Shown in pieces: positions 8,673-18,162 of a DNA stretch of 64,000 bases. Positions within the stretch are counted from its first letter, which is position 1. The number at the start of each line of letters is the position of its first letter. This stretch comes from Pseudomonas triclosanedens (GTDB taxonomy: Bacteria > Pseudomonadota > Gammaproteobacteria > Pseudomonadales > Pseudomonadaceae), in NCBI RefSeq assembly GCF_026686735.1, contig NZ_CP113432.1, forward strand, positions 2,779,001 to 2,843,000, read 5' to 3'. Below the pieces are notes generated by a model that worked only from the letters and a program-made list of their open reading frames with translations, was not told where the DNA came from and did no database searches. Made by a program: the position numbers and the translations under genes.

Positions 8673-11600
8673 TCAATGGAAATCCCGACTCCGCACATCC
8701 AGCCCTTCCAGCAGCTCGCTCAGATCCGTCAGCCGGCCGGCGATTACATGGCGCACGCCATCCCTGGCCTCCAGGGTGCCGTCCACCTGCATCAGACGGG
8801 CGCCGAGGAAGGGGCGGCGCTGGCGTTCGGCGAGGTCGCGCCAGACGATCACGTTGATCATGCCGAACTCGTCTTCCAGGGTGATGAAGGTGACGCCGCT
8901 GGCGGTGCCGGGGCGCTGGCGGCCAACCACCAGGCCGGCGACACGGACCGGGCGTTCGGCTTCCAGTTTCGCCAGGTCGCGTGAATTGCGACAGCGGCGG
9001 GCCTTGAGCGCGCCGCGCAGCAGCGTCAGCGGGTGTGGCCCGAGGGTGGTGCCGAGGGTGGCGTAGTCAGTGAGCAGGTCTTCGCCGCGGCTGGGCAGCG
9101 GCAGGCTGACGCGGGCTTCCTCGGTGACCTGGCCGGCGAACAGCGGTAACTGTGGCTCCACTCCGGCTATCGCCCAGCGTGCCTTATGCCGGTGGCCGGC
9201 GAGGCCGCGCAGGGCGCCGGCGTCGGCCAGTTGTTCGCGGGCGCGGGCGTCCAGGTGGGCGCGCAGGCAGAGATCGGCGACGTCGGTGAAGGGGCGTTGC
9301 CCACGCGCCTGGGCGATGGCATTGGCGACGTCTTCGCGCAGCCCGCGAACCATGCGCAGGCCGAGACGGATTGCAGGTTGGCGCTCGGCAATCGGCTCCA
9401 GGGTGCAGTCCCAATGGCTATGGCGCACGTCGGCCGGGCGGATTTCCAGGCCGTGGCGGCGAGCGTCCTGGAGCAACTGGTCGGGGCTGTAGAAACCCAT
9501 CGGCCAACTGTTGATCAGCGCACAGGTGAAGGCTGCCGGTTCGTGGCACTTCAGCCAGCAACTGGCGTAGGTGAGCAGGGCGAAGCTGGCCGCGTGGGAT
9601 TCGGGGAAGCCGTAGCTGCCGAAACCCTTGATCTGCTCGAAGATGCGCGCGATGTAGTCTTGGGGGTAGCCCTTGGCGGCCATGCGCTCGAACAGTCGCT
9701 TGCGATGAGGCTCCAGGCTGCCGTGGCGCTTCCAGGCTGCCATGCTGCGGCGCAACTGATCGGCTTCGCCAGGCGTGTAGTTGGCGGCCTTGACCGCCAG
9801 TTGCATCACCTGTTCCTGGAACAGCGGTACGCCCAGTGTTCGTTCGAAGATGGAAACGACTTCTTCATGGGGGTAATCGACCGGCTCTTCGCCGTTCCGC
9901 CGGCGCAGGTAGGGATGCACCATGTCGCCCTGGATCGGCCCAGGACGCACGATGGCGACTTCGATCACCAGGTCGTAGAACTCCTTGGGTCTGAGGCGCG
10001 GCAGCATGGCCATCTGCGCGCGGGATTCGATCTGGAACACGCCGATGGTATCGGCGCGGCTGATCATCTCGTAGGTCTTCGGGCATTCCTCCGGCAGGCT
10101 GGCAAGCGTCCACTGCTTGCCGCGATAGCCGGCGATCAGGTCGAAGCAGCGACGCAGCGCGCTGAGCATGCCCAGGGCGAGCACATCGACCTTGAGCAGG
10201 CCGACTGCATCGAGATCGTCCTTGTCCCACTGGATCAGCGTGCGTTCGGGCATCGCGGCGTTTTCCACCGGCACCAGGGTTTCCAGCGGCTGCTGGGAAA
10301 TGACGAAGCCGCCAGGGTGCTGCGACAGGTGCCGGGGAAAGCCGACCAGTTGCGCGGTCAGGGCAAGCACGCGGCGCAAGGTCGGGTTTTCCGGGTCGAA
10401 GCCGGCCTCCATCAGCCGCTCGGGCGGCGGTGCCTCGCGGCTCCAGCTACCGCAGCAGTCGGCCAGCGCGCCAACCTGGTCCGGCGGCAGGCCGAGGGCC
10501 TTGGCCACGTCGCGCACCGCGCCGGCGCCCCGGTAGGTGCTGGCTACGGCGGTGAGCGCGGCGCGGGTGCGGCCGTAGCGTTGGAATACATACTGGATGA
10601 CTTCTTCGCGGCGGTCGTGTTCGAAGTCGACATCGATGTCCGGCGGTTCGTTGCGTTCGCGGGAGATGAAGCGTTCGAACAGCAGGTTGACCCGGGACGG
10701 GGCCAGCTCGGTGATGCCGAGGGCGAAGCAGACCACCGAGTTGGCCGCCGAGCCGCGTCCCTGGCAGAGGATGCTCCTGCTGCGGGCGAAGGCGACGATG
10801 TCGTGGACGGTGAGGAAATAACTGTCGTATTTCAGCTCGGCGATCAGCGCGAGCTCCTCTTCGACGCGCTTGCGGACTGTGGCGTCGGCGCCGTCTTTCC
10901 AGCGGCGAAGAATGCCCTCCTCGGTCTTTGCGCGCAGCCAGGTGGTGGGCGTATGGCCTTCGGGAACCAGTTCATGGGGGTACTGGTATTTCAGATCCCT
11001 CTTCAAATCGAAACTGCAGCGCTTGGCGATGCGCAAGGTTTCGGCCAGCAGCTCGGCTGGATAGATCGACGCCAGCGCCTCCAGTGGGCGCAGGTGGCGC
11101 TCACCGTTGGGGTAGAGGTGCTGCCCGGCCAGGTGCACTGGCAGGTGATGGCGAATGGCGGTCATGCAGTCTTGCAGCGCGCGGCGGCCACGGGCGTGCA
11201 TGTGCACGTCGCCACAGGCGACGGCGGGGATATCCAGGCGCGCGGCCTGTTCCTGCAGGTGGCGCAGCCTGGTGGCATCGTCCGGCCCCTTGTGCAGTTC
11301 GACGCCCAGCCACAGGCGTCCGGGAAAGCGTTGGCGCAGCCAGAGGCCATCGTCGTCCTGCCCATCCTGGGGCAGCCAGATTGCCAGCAGGTGGTCGAGG
11401 GTGCCGTCGAAATCCGTGTGTACCAGGCGGTAGCTGCCTTTCTCGGCGCGGCGTCGGGCGTGGGTGAGCAGGCGGCAGAGGTTCTCGTAGCCGGCGAGGT
11501 TCTCGGCCAGCAACACCAGCTTCGGGCCTTGCTCGATGCGCAGTTCGCTGCCGACTATCAGCGGGACTTCATGTTGCTTCGAGGCCTGCCAGGCGCGGAC

Positions 11601-11762
11601 GATGCCGGCCAGGCTGCATTCGTCGGTGATCGCCAGGGCGCGGTAGCCGAGCCTTTTCGCCCGCTCGAAAAGCTCGGCGGCGCTGGAAGCACCGCGCTGG
11701 AAGCTGAAGTTGGACAGGCAGTGCAGCTCGGCGTAGCCGCTGCCTTCAACCGGCGCGCTCAT
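8673..11762 (-). CDS. imuC: Error-prone DNA polymerase ImuC (DnaE2)
   Basis: A 1029-residue C-family polymerase, the catalytic member of the ImuA-ImuB-ImuC translesion mutasome. The N-terminal PHP domain begins [19 protein letters not shown]. The polymerase active site includes [12 protein letters not shown], whose aspartates bind metal. A helix-hairpin-helix region and an OB-fold ([20 protein letters not shown]) close the C-terminus. Length matches DnaE2 rather than the replicative DnaE (about 1170). The ATG at 11762 overlaps the imuB stop in an ATGA junction, so the two genes are translationally coupled. Expression should be SOS-induced from the LexA box upstream of imuA. Confidence 0.92.
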   Translation of the reverse strand: MSAPVEGSGYAELHCLSNFSFQRGASSAAELFERAKRLGYRALAITDECSLAGIVRAWQASKQHEVPLIVGSELRIEQGPKLVLLAENLAGYENLCRLLTHARRRAEKGSYRLVHTDFDGTLDHLLAIWLPQDGQDDDGLWLRQRFPGRLWLGVELHKGPDDATRLRHLQEQAARLDIPAVACGDVHMHARGRRALQDCMTAIRHHLPVHLAGQHLYPNGERHLRPLEALASIYPAELLAETLRIAKRCSFDLKRDLKYQYPHELVPEGHTPTTWLRAKTEEGILRRWKDGADATVRKRVEEELALIAELKYDSYFLTVHDIVAFARSRSILCQGRGSAANSVVCFALGITELAPSRVNLLFERFISRERNEPPDIDVDFEHDRREEVIQYVFQRYGRTRAALTAVASTYRGAGAVRDVAKALGLPPDQVGALADCCGSWSREAPPPERLMEAGFDPENPTLRRVLALTAQLVGFPRHLSQHPGGFVISQQPLETLVPVENAAMPERTLIQWDKDDLDAVGLLKVDVLALGMLSALRRCFDLIAGYRGKQWTLASLPEECPKTYEMISRADTIGVFQIESRAQMAMLPRLRPKEFYDLVIEVAIVRPGPIQGDMVHPYLRRRNGEEPVDYPHEEVVSIFERTLGVPLFQEQVMQLAVKAANYTPGEADQLRRSMAAWKRHGSLEPHRKRLFERMAAKGYPQDYIARIFEQIKGFGSYGFPESHAASFALLTYASCWLKCHEPAAFTCALINSWPMGFYSPDQLLQDARRHGLEIRPADVRHSHWDCTLEPIAERQPAIRLGLRMVRGLREDVANAIAQARGQRPFTDVADLCLRAHLDARAREQLADAGALRGLAGHRHKARWAIAGVEPQLPLFAGQVTEEARVSLPLPSRGEDLLTDYATLGTTLGPHPLTLLRGALKARRCRNSRDLAKLEAERPVRVAGLVVGRQRPGTASGVTFITLEDEFGMINVIVWRDLAERQRRPFLGARLMQVDGTLEARDGVRHVIAGRLTDLSELLEGLDVRSRDFH

Positions 11763-13168
11763 GCGAACCAGCCGTGCAGCAGCAGCGGCCCTTCGTCGCC
11801 GACCTGGCGGAAAATCCAGGCGCGTTGCCCGCTGCGGGTGCGCACCAGGTAGTAATCGCGGCGGATGTCCTCGCCGTCCCACCAGCCGGACTCGATACGT
11901 TCCGGCCCGGCCAGCAGGGTCGGGGCGAACTCGCGCAGCGGCTGGGGTTCGGCCAGCAGCCAGCCAGGCCGTGGGGCCTGGACGATGGGCTGGCGTGGGG
12001 CGGTGTGGTTTTGCCAGGCGCGCTCCGGGCGATGCTCGGCGAGCCCGCCCAGGCCGTGCACGGCGTCGTCGCCCAGCCGTGCGCGCAGGCGCTCGCGCAA
12101 TTGCTCCCAGGGTAGCGATTGCTGCGGGCGGTCGTCGAACAGCTCGCGGTGCTGCGGCACGAAGGGGGGAAGGTCGTCGGCCAGCAGGCGCACGCTGTGT
12201 ACCGGTGCGCGCAATTGCAGTTGCTCCAGCCGGCCACGGGTCAGCTCGAAGAGCATCGCCGCCTCGCGCTCGGCGCTGAGAAGGCCGACCGGCATCTGCG
12301 TGTCGCTGCCTTCGTGGTGTTCCAGGTACAGGCTGAAGCGCTGCACGCCACTGTCGCGCCCGGCGAGGAAGGCGGCGAGGTCGGCGGTGAGTCGGCGCAG
12401 GGGAAACAGCAGGGCCTGGGTGGACTCCACGTCGAAGTTCAACTCGATGCGCGACTCGAAGCGGTCCGGCGGCCGATAGAACTCCAGGGCCAGGGGACGT
12501 TGTCCGAGCAGGGTATCCACCTGGCGCAGCACCTGCGGCGGGAAACGCCGGGCCAGGCTCTCGCGCGGCAGGGCGAGCAGTTGCCTCAGGCTGCGCAGGC
12601 CCATGCGCGTAAGGGCGGTGGCGGCTTCGCGCGCCAGGCCGAGGCGCTCCAGCGGCATCTGCCCGAGGTACCGGCGCAGTTGTTCGTCGTCGTGGACCGC
12701 CAGGCCATCGTAGGCATTGGCCAGGATGCGCGCGGCAGCGGGATTGGGCGCAGCGGTGATGCGGTGGCGGAAGCCCAGGGCGCTCAGTTCCTTGCGCAGA
12801 CGTGCCTCGAAATGCGGCCAGGGGCCGAACAGTTGCAGGCTGGACTGCACTTCCAGCAGCAGCGCGCGCGGATAGTGCTGGCTGACTTGCGAACTGAAGC
12901 CATAGGCCCAGGCCGCCAGCAGGTTCTGCCAGCGCTCCACGTCGCGCAGGTCATGCTCGGCGGTGGCGAAGTCGCGGCTCAGGGCCTGGGCGGCGGCGAG
13001 CGACTGGCCGGGCTTGAGCCCGAGAGCCCGTGCGGCCGGGTTCACCGCTTGCAGCACGCGGCGTTGTGCTGGCCCGGCGAGCAGCGCCAGGGCGGCGTCC
13101 GGTTCGGGGCGATTGCGCAGTGCGCCATCCATCGCCAATTGCGGCAGGAGAATGCAGGCCCAGAGCAT
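11759..13168 (-). CDS. imuB: Y-family polymerase-like mutasome adaptor ImuB
   Basis: A 469-residue Y-family-like protein beginning [19 protein letters not shown]. The palm carboxylates of active Y-polymerases are not evident: the first motif reads [13 protein letters not shown] and the second [10 protein letters not shown], without the usual acidic clusters. This matches ImuB, which is thought to be catalytically inactive and to dock ImuA and ImuC to the beta clamp. QQSLPWEQL in the C-terminal half is a candidate clamp-binding peptide (inference). The start at 13168 lies 7 bp after imuA, and the stop overlaps imuC by 4 bases. Confidence 0.88.
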   Translation of the reverse strand: MLWACILLPQLAMDGALRNRPEPDAALALLAGPAQRRVLQAVNPAARALGLKPGQSLAAAQALSRDFATAEHDLRDVERWQNLLAAWAYGFSSQVSQHYPRALLLEVQSSLQLFGPWPHFEARLRKELSALGFRHRITAAPNPAAARILANAYDGLAVHDDEQLRRYLGQMPLERLGLAREAATALTRMGLRSLRQLLALPRESLARRFPPQVLRQVDTLLGQRPLALEFYRPPDRFESRIELNFDVESTQALLFPLRRLTADLAAFLAGRDSGVQRFSLYLEHHEGSDTQMPVGLLSAEREAAMLFELTRGRLEQLQLRAPVHSVRLLADDLPPFVPQHRELFDDRPQQSLPWEQLRERLRARLGDDAVHGLGGLAEHRPERAWQNHTAPRQPIVQAPRPGWLLAEPQPLREFAPTLLAGPERIESGWWDGEDIRRDYYLVRTRSGQRAWIFRQVGDEGPLLLHGWFA

Positions 13169-13175
13169 GCCGGCC

Positions 13176-13790
13176 TCAGTGCCAGGGCAGCGGGATCGGG
13201 CGCGCCGGCGCCAGGCCGCCACGGCACTTGAGCACGCGCAGTTGCGCGGGCTTTGCGTCCAACGCCAGGCGCAGGGCGGCAGGCGAGGGGTTGAGGGCCT
13301 CGCGCTGCGGACGGTAGGCGAAGGCCAGGGTCTGCCCGGTCTCGGCCGCTACCTGCAGGCGGCGCAGAGCGCGGTCGTCGGCCTGCTGCGGCCAGCACAG
13401 CACTGCGCCGCAACTGCCCGAGCGCAGGCACTGTTCGGTGGCCCAGAGTGCATCCCGGCCGGTGGCCTGCACGATGGTCAATTGGTCGAGATCGACTCCG
13501 GCGGCCTGCCAGGCCGCCGGGTAGGGCACATGGGGCGGGGCCACCAGCACGATGCGCTCGCCGGCGGCGCCGAGCCGCGCCAGGGTCGGCCATACCAGTT
13601 GCAGTTCGCCGATGCCTTCGGCTGCGGGGAGTATTTCGCTGAGCGCCGCTTCCGGCCAGCCACCGCTGGGCAGGGCCTGGTCCAGCCATGCGTGGCCGGT
13701 AGGTTGCAGGCTTGGCGGCAAGCCCTGGGGCTGGCCCTTCCAGACCTGGCGCTGGTGAAGCAGGGTATCGAGCGCGACCACGCTGCCCAT
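13176..13790 (-). CDS. imuA: Mutasome protein ImuA (RecA/SulA-like)
   Basis: A 204-residue protein, first gene of the imuABC operon. It carries LPSGGWPEAALSEILPA and later IVLVAPPHVPYPAAW, typical of the ImuA family, which has a degenerate RecA-like fold and interacts with RecA and ImuB. The ATG at 13790 has GGGAGG five bases upstream, which favours it over the GTG at 13793. A LexA box lies about 100 bp upstream, so the operon should be induced by DNA damage. Confidence 0.87.
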   Translation of the reverse strand: MGSVVALDTLLHQRQVWKGQPQGLPPSLQPTGHAWLDQALPSGGWPEAALSEILPAAEGIGELQLVWPTLARLGAAGERIVLVAPPHVPYPAAWQAAGVDLDQLTIVQATGRDALWATEQCLRSGSCGAVLCWPQQADDRALRRLQVAAETGQTLAFAYRPQREALNPSPAALRLALDAKPAQLRVLKCRGGLAPARPIPLPWH

Positions 13791-13888
13791 CACGGCCTCC
13801 CGGCCGGCGAGCGGCGACGGCCATGCGTCCGGCCGGAGGACCGGGGCAGATGGATGGCGGGAGGGTGCATGGGGTTACTCGGAATCAA

Positions 13889-13904
13889 CTGTATGGATAT
13901 ACAG
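13889..13904 (-). promoter_or_regulatory. LexA (SOS) box
   Basis: CTGTATGGATATACAG fits the CTGT-N8-ACAG consensus with an almost perfect palindrome. It lies upstream of imuA in the direction of the imuABC operon and predicts SOS control. Confidence 0.88.
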
Positions 13905-14090
13905 TTTATCCGGTGGATTTGTGTCGTCAATGACAGTTGGTCTGTCGGCGGTTCGTTCCGGCGTGGCCATGCCGGTTTCTACAGGCTGGTCTTGGCGTTG
14001 CCGGTTTCGCAGGAGGGGACTTTGCCCGCGAAACCGCCCAGGGGAGCGGCGCGCGATGGCGCAACGGGCTGCGAGGAATGCTCCGTCCAC

Positions 14091-14123
14091 AAAAAAGCCC
14101 CGCGCTTGGCGGGGCTTCTTCTT
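14091..14123 (-). terminator. Rho-independent terminator after the symporter gene
   Basis: 9-bp stem AAGCCCCGC/GCGGGGCTT; on the minus strand it is followed by a run of T. It lies just past the stop of the sodium:solute symporter. Confidence 0.85.
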
Positions 14124-14137
14124 TACCTGTCGTGCGA

Positions 14138-15586
14138 TCAGTTGGCGGCGGCAGTCATGTCCGCCACGCTTTCGCCACGATGTGCGCTGAATTGCGGAGC
14201 CAGCGAACCGATGATCATGCCGATGGCGCTGAAGATCAGGCCGACCAGTTGCGGCGGCCAGAAGTCGCCTTCCTGGTGACCCAGTTCCAGCGATACCCAA
14301 CCGATCAGGCCACAGGCGATGGCGGTCAGGGCGCCCTGGGTGGTGGCGCGCTTCCAGAACAGACCGAAGAACAGCGGTACCACGGCGGCTACCAGGGTCA
14401 CTTTGTACGCGTTGCCGACCATCTCGTAGATGCTGGCGTTGGAGAACAGCGCGAACACGCAGGTGGCGACGGTCATTGCCAGTACGCTGCAACGCATGGC
14501 CAGTAGCGCCTGGCGGTCGGTCATGTTCGGCAGGAAGTGCTTGACGATGTTCTCGGTCAGGGTCACCGACGGGGCCAGCAGGGCGCCGGAAGCGGACGAC
14601 ATGATGGCGGAGAGCAGGGCGCCGAAGAACATGATCTGGGCGAACAGCGGGGTCCGCTCCATGATCAGGTGCGGCAGGATCTGCTGGGAGTCTTCGGCCA
14701 GCCAGTGCTTGACCATCACCGGGTCGATCATCTGCGCGGCGTAGATCAGGAAGATTGGCAGCATGCAGAACACGAGGTAGCAGCTGGCGCCGGTCATGGT
14801 GGCGCGGGAGGCGATCTTCTCGGTCTTGGCCGACATCACGCGGGCATAGACATCCTGCTGGGGAATCGAACCGAACATCATGGTGACCGCCGCTCCGAGG
14901 AAGGCGACGATGTCCTTGGCCGAGGTGCCATGCAGGAAGGTGAACTTGCCTTCGCTGGCAGCGTGGCTGATCACGTTGACCGGGCCGCCGGCCATGTCGC
15001 CGATCAGCCAGACGAGATAGAACAGGCCGCAGACGATGATGATCATCTGCAGGAAGTCGGTCAGTGCCACGGACCACATGCCACCGAACAGGGTGTGCAG
15101 CAGAACGATGACGGTCCCAATGATCATGCCCTGGGTAGTGGTCAGGGCGCCGTCGGAGAGCACGCTGAAGACTACGCCCAGCGCGGTGATCTGCGCGGCG
15201 ACCCAGCCCATGTAGGAAATGATGATCACCAGGCTGGTGAAGATTTCCACGTGCTGGCCGAAGCGCTTGCGGAAGAAGTCACCGATGGTGAGCAGGTTCA
15301 GGCGATACAGCGGGCGGGCGAAGACCATGCCGACCAGCATCAGGCAGCCGAAGGAGCCGAACGGGTCTTCGATGATCCCGGCGAAGCCTTCTTCGAGGAA
15401 CGTCGCCGGAATGCCCAGTACGGCTTCGGAGCCGAACCAGGTGGCGAAGACCATTGTGACGACGAGGGGGAAGGACATGCTCCGGCCAGCGGCGGCATAG
15501 TCCGAGGAGTTGTGCACGCGGGTGGTGGCGTAGAAACCGACAGCTACGGTGATCACCAGATACACCGCTACAAACCAGATCAGCAT
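14138..15586 (-). CDS. Sodium:solute symporter (SSS family)
   Basis: A 482-residue integral membrane protein starting MLIWFVAVYLVITVAVGFYA, with about 13 hydrophobic segments. The order of segments and motifs such as ATWFGSEAVLGIPATFLEEG, YMGWVAAQITALGVVF and the GALLSAIMSSASGALLAPS stretch fit the SSS family, which couples Na+ to uptake of organic acids, amino acids or similar solutes. The substrate cannot be read from the sequence and no catabolic partner is adjacent. The ATG at 15586 places the first transmembrane helix at the N-terminus; upstream in-frame codons to 15700 would add 38 non-hydrophobic residues and are rejected. Confidence 0.86.
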   Translation of the reverse strand: MLIWFVAVYLVITVAVGFYATTRVHNSSDYAAAGRSMSFPLVVTMVFATWFGSEAVLGIPATFLEEGFAGIIEDPFGSFGCLMLVGMVFARPLYRLNLLTIGDFFRKRFGQHVEIFTSLVIIISYMGWVAAQITALGVVFSVLSDGALTTTQGMIIGTVIVLLHTLFGGMWSVALTDFLQMIIIVCGLFYLVWLIGDMAGGPVNVISHAASEGKFTFLHGTSAKDIVAFLGAAVTMMFGSIPQQDVYARVMSAKTEKIASRATMTGASCYLVFCMLPIFLIYAAQMIDPVMVKHWLAEDSQQILPHLIMERTPLFAQIMFFGALLSAIMSSASGALLAPSVTLTENIVKHFLPNMTDRQALLAMRCSVLAMTVATCVFALFSNASIYEMVGNAYKVTLVAAVVPLFFGLFWKRATTQGALTAIACGLIGWVSLELGHQEGDFWPPQLVGLIFSAIGMIIGSLAPQFSAHRGESVADMTAAAN

Positions 15587-15966
15587 TTGTTCGTTCCGTT
15601 GGCTCGCCGGGAACCGGGCTGCCGGGTTCGAGCCCGGGCAGAGGTGCCGCGACTGACAAGTTGTTTTTGTTGTGTTGTGCGGCGCGGTTATCCGGTGCAC
15701 CAGGCAGGGGGAGCCGGAGAAACGTAACCAATTGCGACAACGGGCCGCAGTCTGCCAAATGCGTCAAATATGTCAAACACTTAAAATGCATATGAGCGAA
15801 AAAAATTACATGGCCGGACGGATGGTGGTCGTAAAGGTTTGATTTGATTGAATGCTAACGATCTGCAATGACCGATTAGTCGTTTATTTTTTACAGGGCA
15901 TGTTCGATAAGCAGAACGTCGGCTAACCCGCTAGGCTCTTGGCACGTCCGCCATTCAAGGATCGCC
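15587..15966. other. Divergent intergenic region
   Basis: A 380-bp gap between the symporter and the DedA gene. The centre (about 15750-15910) is AT-rich, with TTAAAATGCATATGAGCG and TCGTTTATTTTTTAC, and probably contains both promoters. I found no conserved operator or small gene here. Confidence 0.5.
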
Positions 15967-16563
15967 ATGCTCGACCACCTCGACCTGGCCCAGTTGCTTT
16001 CCAGCTACGGTTATCTGGCGCTCTTCGTGGGGTGCCTGCTGGAAGGCGAGACCATCCTCATTCTTGCCGGTCTGGCGGCGCACCAGGGGCTGCTGGGGTT
16101 CGCGCCGGTGGTGTTCTGGGCGTGGCTGGCGGGAGCCTGTGGCGACCAGTTGCTGTACTGGATCGGACGCCGTGCCGGTGAGCGCGCCCTGCCGTGGATC
16201 CAGCGGCGCGGCCTGGCGGTGGAGCGCGTCACCGGGTTGATCGAGCGGCACCCGCTGCTGGCGGTGTTCGCCGTACGCTTCCTGTACGGCATGCGCCTGG
16301 CCGGACCGTTGCTGATCGGCGCCAGTCGTGTCGCTCCGCTGCGTTTCACACTGCTGAACCTGCTCGGTGCGTTGTGCTGGGCGCTGATTTTCGCCAGCGC
16401 CGGCTACTGGGCGGGGCAGGTGCTGGAAAACTGGCTGGGCAACTTGAGGCCCTACCGTTTGCCGATCCTGCTCGTGGCCCTGTTGCTGATCGGTGGCGGG
16501 GTATTCTGGCGACATTGGCGGCTGCATCGGGCCAGGCGTGGCGGCAACCTGTCGCGGCGATAG
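15967..16563 (+). CDS. DedA family membrane protein
   Basis: A 198-residue inner-membrane protein starting MLDHLDLAQLLSSYGYLALF. The LLEGETILILAGLAAHQG re-entrant segment, the DQLLYWIGRRAG motif and the RFLYGMRLAGPLLIGAS motif are the DedA (SNARE-associated/VTT) signatures. DedA proteins take part in membrane homeostasis, and some members recycle undecaprenyl phosphate or flip phospholipids. Four to five hydrophobic segments are visible and the C-terminus is Arg-rich (HWRLHRARRGG). It is followed after 78 bp by the DyP peroxidase; whether they share a transcript is unclear. Confidence 0.85.
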   Translation: MLDHLDLAQLLSSYGYLALFVGCLLEGETILILAGLAAHQGLLGFAPVVFWAWLAGACGDQLLYWIGRRAGERALPWIQRRGLAVERVTGLIERHPLLAVFAVRFLYGMRLAGPLLIGASRVAPLRFTLLNLLGALCWALIFASAGYWAGQVLENWLGNLRPYRLPILLVALLLIGGGVFWRHWRLHRARRGGNLSRR

Positions 16564-16641
16564 CCTTGCCTTGATTCAGAGCGGTTTGGATTCCTGCCCG
16601 TGGCGATTAGAATTGCCGCTCTTTTGTTCAAGGACGCAGTC

Positions 16642-17526
16642 ATGAGCCTCTACCAGCCCGGCATTCTCGCCACCCCGGTTCCCGCCCACGCCCGCCATCT
16701 GTTCTTCGACCTGAGGTCGTTGCAGGAACTGCCGGCCGCGCTGGATCGCCTGGTGCAGTTCGCCGACGGCTCGGCCGCCGTCGTTGGTTTCGGCGAGTCG
16801 CTGGTGCGCGCCCTGGGCCGCAGCATCGATGGATTGCGGGAGTTTCCGGCGATTTCCGGTGTCGGCGTAGACAACCCGTCCACTCCGCATGCCCTGTGGG
16901 TCTGGCTGCGCGGCGAGGCGCGCGGCGAACTGCTGTTGCGCACCCAGCAGCTGCAGAACCTGCTGGCTCCGGCGTTGGAGCTGGCGTCGCTGACCGAGGC
17001 GTTCCGGCATGGCAGCGGCCATGACCTGACCGGCTACGAGGACGGCACCGAAAACCCGCAGGATGAAGCGGCCGTCGCCGCCGCCATCGTCGACAACCCC
17101 GTGGCGGGCCTGGCTGGCGGCAGCTTTGCCGCGATCCAGCAGTGGCGCCACCAGTTGCAGGATTTCGCCGCGCTGCCGCAAGCCGAGCGCGACGACATCA
17201 TGGGTCGTCGCCTGAGCGACAACGAGGAACTGGAGGACGCCCCGGAGTCGGCCCACGTCAAGCGCACCGCCCAGGAGAGCTTCGATCCCGAAGCGTTCAT
17301 TGTGCGCCGTTCGATGCCCTGGACCCACGACCAGAACGCCGGCCTGATGTTCCTCGCCTTCGGCTGCACGCTGGATGCCTTCGAGGTGCAACTGCGTCGC
17401 ATGAGCGGCCTGGAGGATGGCATCACCGACGCGCTGTACCGTTTCAGCCGCCCGCTGACCGGCGGCTACTACTGGTGCCCGCCGCTCAAGGACGGAGCGC
17501 TGGACTTGCGGGCGCTGCTGGCCTGA
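16642..17526 (+). CDS. DyP-type heme peroxidase
   Basis: A 294-residue heme peroxidase. The DyP hallmark GXXDG is present as GYEDG in TGYEDGTENP, the proximal heme His is in SAHVKRT, and the distal Arg lies in FIVRRSMPW. These match the class B group (YfeX-like) that oxidises dyes, porphyrinogens or other small substrates with hydrogen peroxide. There is no signal peptide, so a cytoplasmic site is expected. No encapsulin gene is adjacent. The ATG at 16642 is chosen because it begins the conserved MSLYQPGIL; the open frame extends to 16600. A strong terminator follows. Confidence 0.88.
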   Translation: MSLYQPGILATPVPAHARHLFFDLRSLQELPAALDRLVQFADGSAAVVGFGESLVRALGRSIDGLREFPAISGVGVDNPSTPHALWVWLRGEARGELLLRTQQLQNLLAPALELASLTEAFRHGSGHDLTGYEDGTENPQDEAAVAAAIVDNPVAGLAGGSFAAIQQWRHQLQDFAALPQAERDDIMGRRLSDNEELEDAPESAHVKRTAQESFDPEAFIVRRSMPWTHDQNAGLMFLAFGCTLDAFEVQLRRMSGLEDGITDALYRFSRPLTGGYYWCPPLKDGALDLRALLA

Positions 17527-17556
17527 GCCTGACGCCGCGAATCCACTCGCCGAACC

Positions 17557-17582
17557 AGCCCCGCCTCGTGCGGGGCTTTTCG
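17557..17582 (+). terminator. Rho-independent terminator
   Basis: 8-bp stem AGCCCCGC/GCGGGGCT with a 5-base loop, followed by TTTC. It ends the DyP peroxidase transcript. Confidence 0.83.
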
Positions 17583-17700
17583 TTGGGTGTGCCTGGTTTA
17601 GCGGCGAATGGTTCCCCGATCTTCCGCCGAATTGGCCGTTGGATGGAGCAGGTTGCGGGCGTAGCGTGGCGGTATGTTCCCACTGCCCGAGGTTGCCGAC

Positions 17701-18114
17701 ATGTTCCCATCCGTTTCCGCGAAAGTTCTGTTCACTAGCCTTGCCCTGAGCCTGCCGGCCTTCGCCCACGGCGATAGCGCCCCTGCGGAGAAGATCGATG
17801 TACGGCAGGAGCAGAATCTGCCGGATGCGCCCGGCAAGAAAGGTCTGATGATTACTGTTTCCTATGCGCCAGGGCAGGCATCCGGCGCGCATGTGCACAG
17901 TGGCTCGGTATTCGCCTATGTGCTGGATGGCGCGGTTATCTCGCAACTGGAGGGGCAGAAGCCGGTGACCTACCACGCTGGCCAGTCCTGGTACGAGGCG
18001 CCGAACACGCCGCACCTGGTCTCGCGCAACGCGAGCAACTCGCAGCCGGCCAGGCTGCTGGTGTGGATGCTGCTGGACGAGCAGGCGCCAGTGCTGGCGC
18101 CGCTGAAGCGCTGA
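17701..18114 (+). CDS. Secreted cupin-domain protein
   Basis: A 137-residue protein with an N-terminal signal peptide (MFPSVSAKVLFTSLALSLPAFAHG), so it is probably periplasmic. The mature part is one cupin barrel: motif 1 is GAHVHSGSVFAYVLDG, supplying metal-binding His and an acidic position replaced by small residues, and motif 2 is HAGQSWYEAPNTPH. Similar small cupins are annotated as oxalate- or phenolic-related or as unknown. No substrate can be assigned. The second Met at 17701 is chosen because it gives a clean signal peptide; the frame is open from 17674. Confidence 0.75.
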   Translation: MFPSVSAKVLFTSLALSLPAFAHGDSAPAEKIDVRQEQNLPDAPGKKGLMITVSYAPGQASGAHVHSGSVFAYVLDGAVISQLEGQKPVTYHAGQSWYEAPNTPHLVSRNASNSQPARLLVWMLLDEQAPVLAPLKR

Positions 18115-18117
18115 GGC

Positions 18118-18141
18118 AAAAAAAGCCCGCCAGTGGCGGGC
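18118..18141 (-). terminator. Terminator of the bkd operon
   Basis: Perfect 7-bp stem GCCCGCC/GGCGGGC with an AGT loop; on the minus strand it is followed by seven T. It lies 21 bp past the lpdV stop. Confidence 0.87.
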
Positions 18142-18162
18142 CTGAAGGGAGGTGTGGCGGGA

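Noticed and set aside
9186..11852. An 888-codon open frame on the strand opposite imuC
   Set aside because: It is the antisense shadow of a high-GC gene. Its translation is rich in Gly, Ala, Gln and Val with no domain, whereas imuC on the other strand has all polymerase motifs.
16642..17526. DyP peroxidase as encapsulin cargo
   Set aside because: No encapsulin shell gene is adjacent, and the C-terminus (KDGALDLRALLA) gives no convincing cargo peptide.
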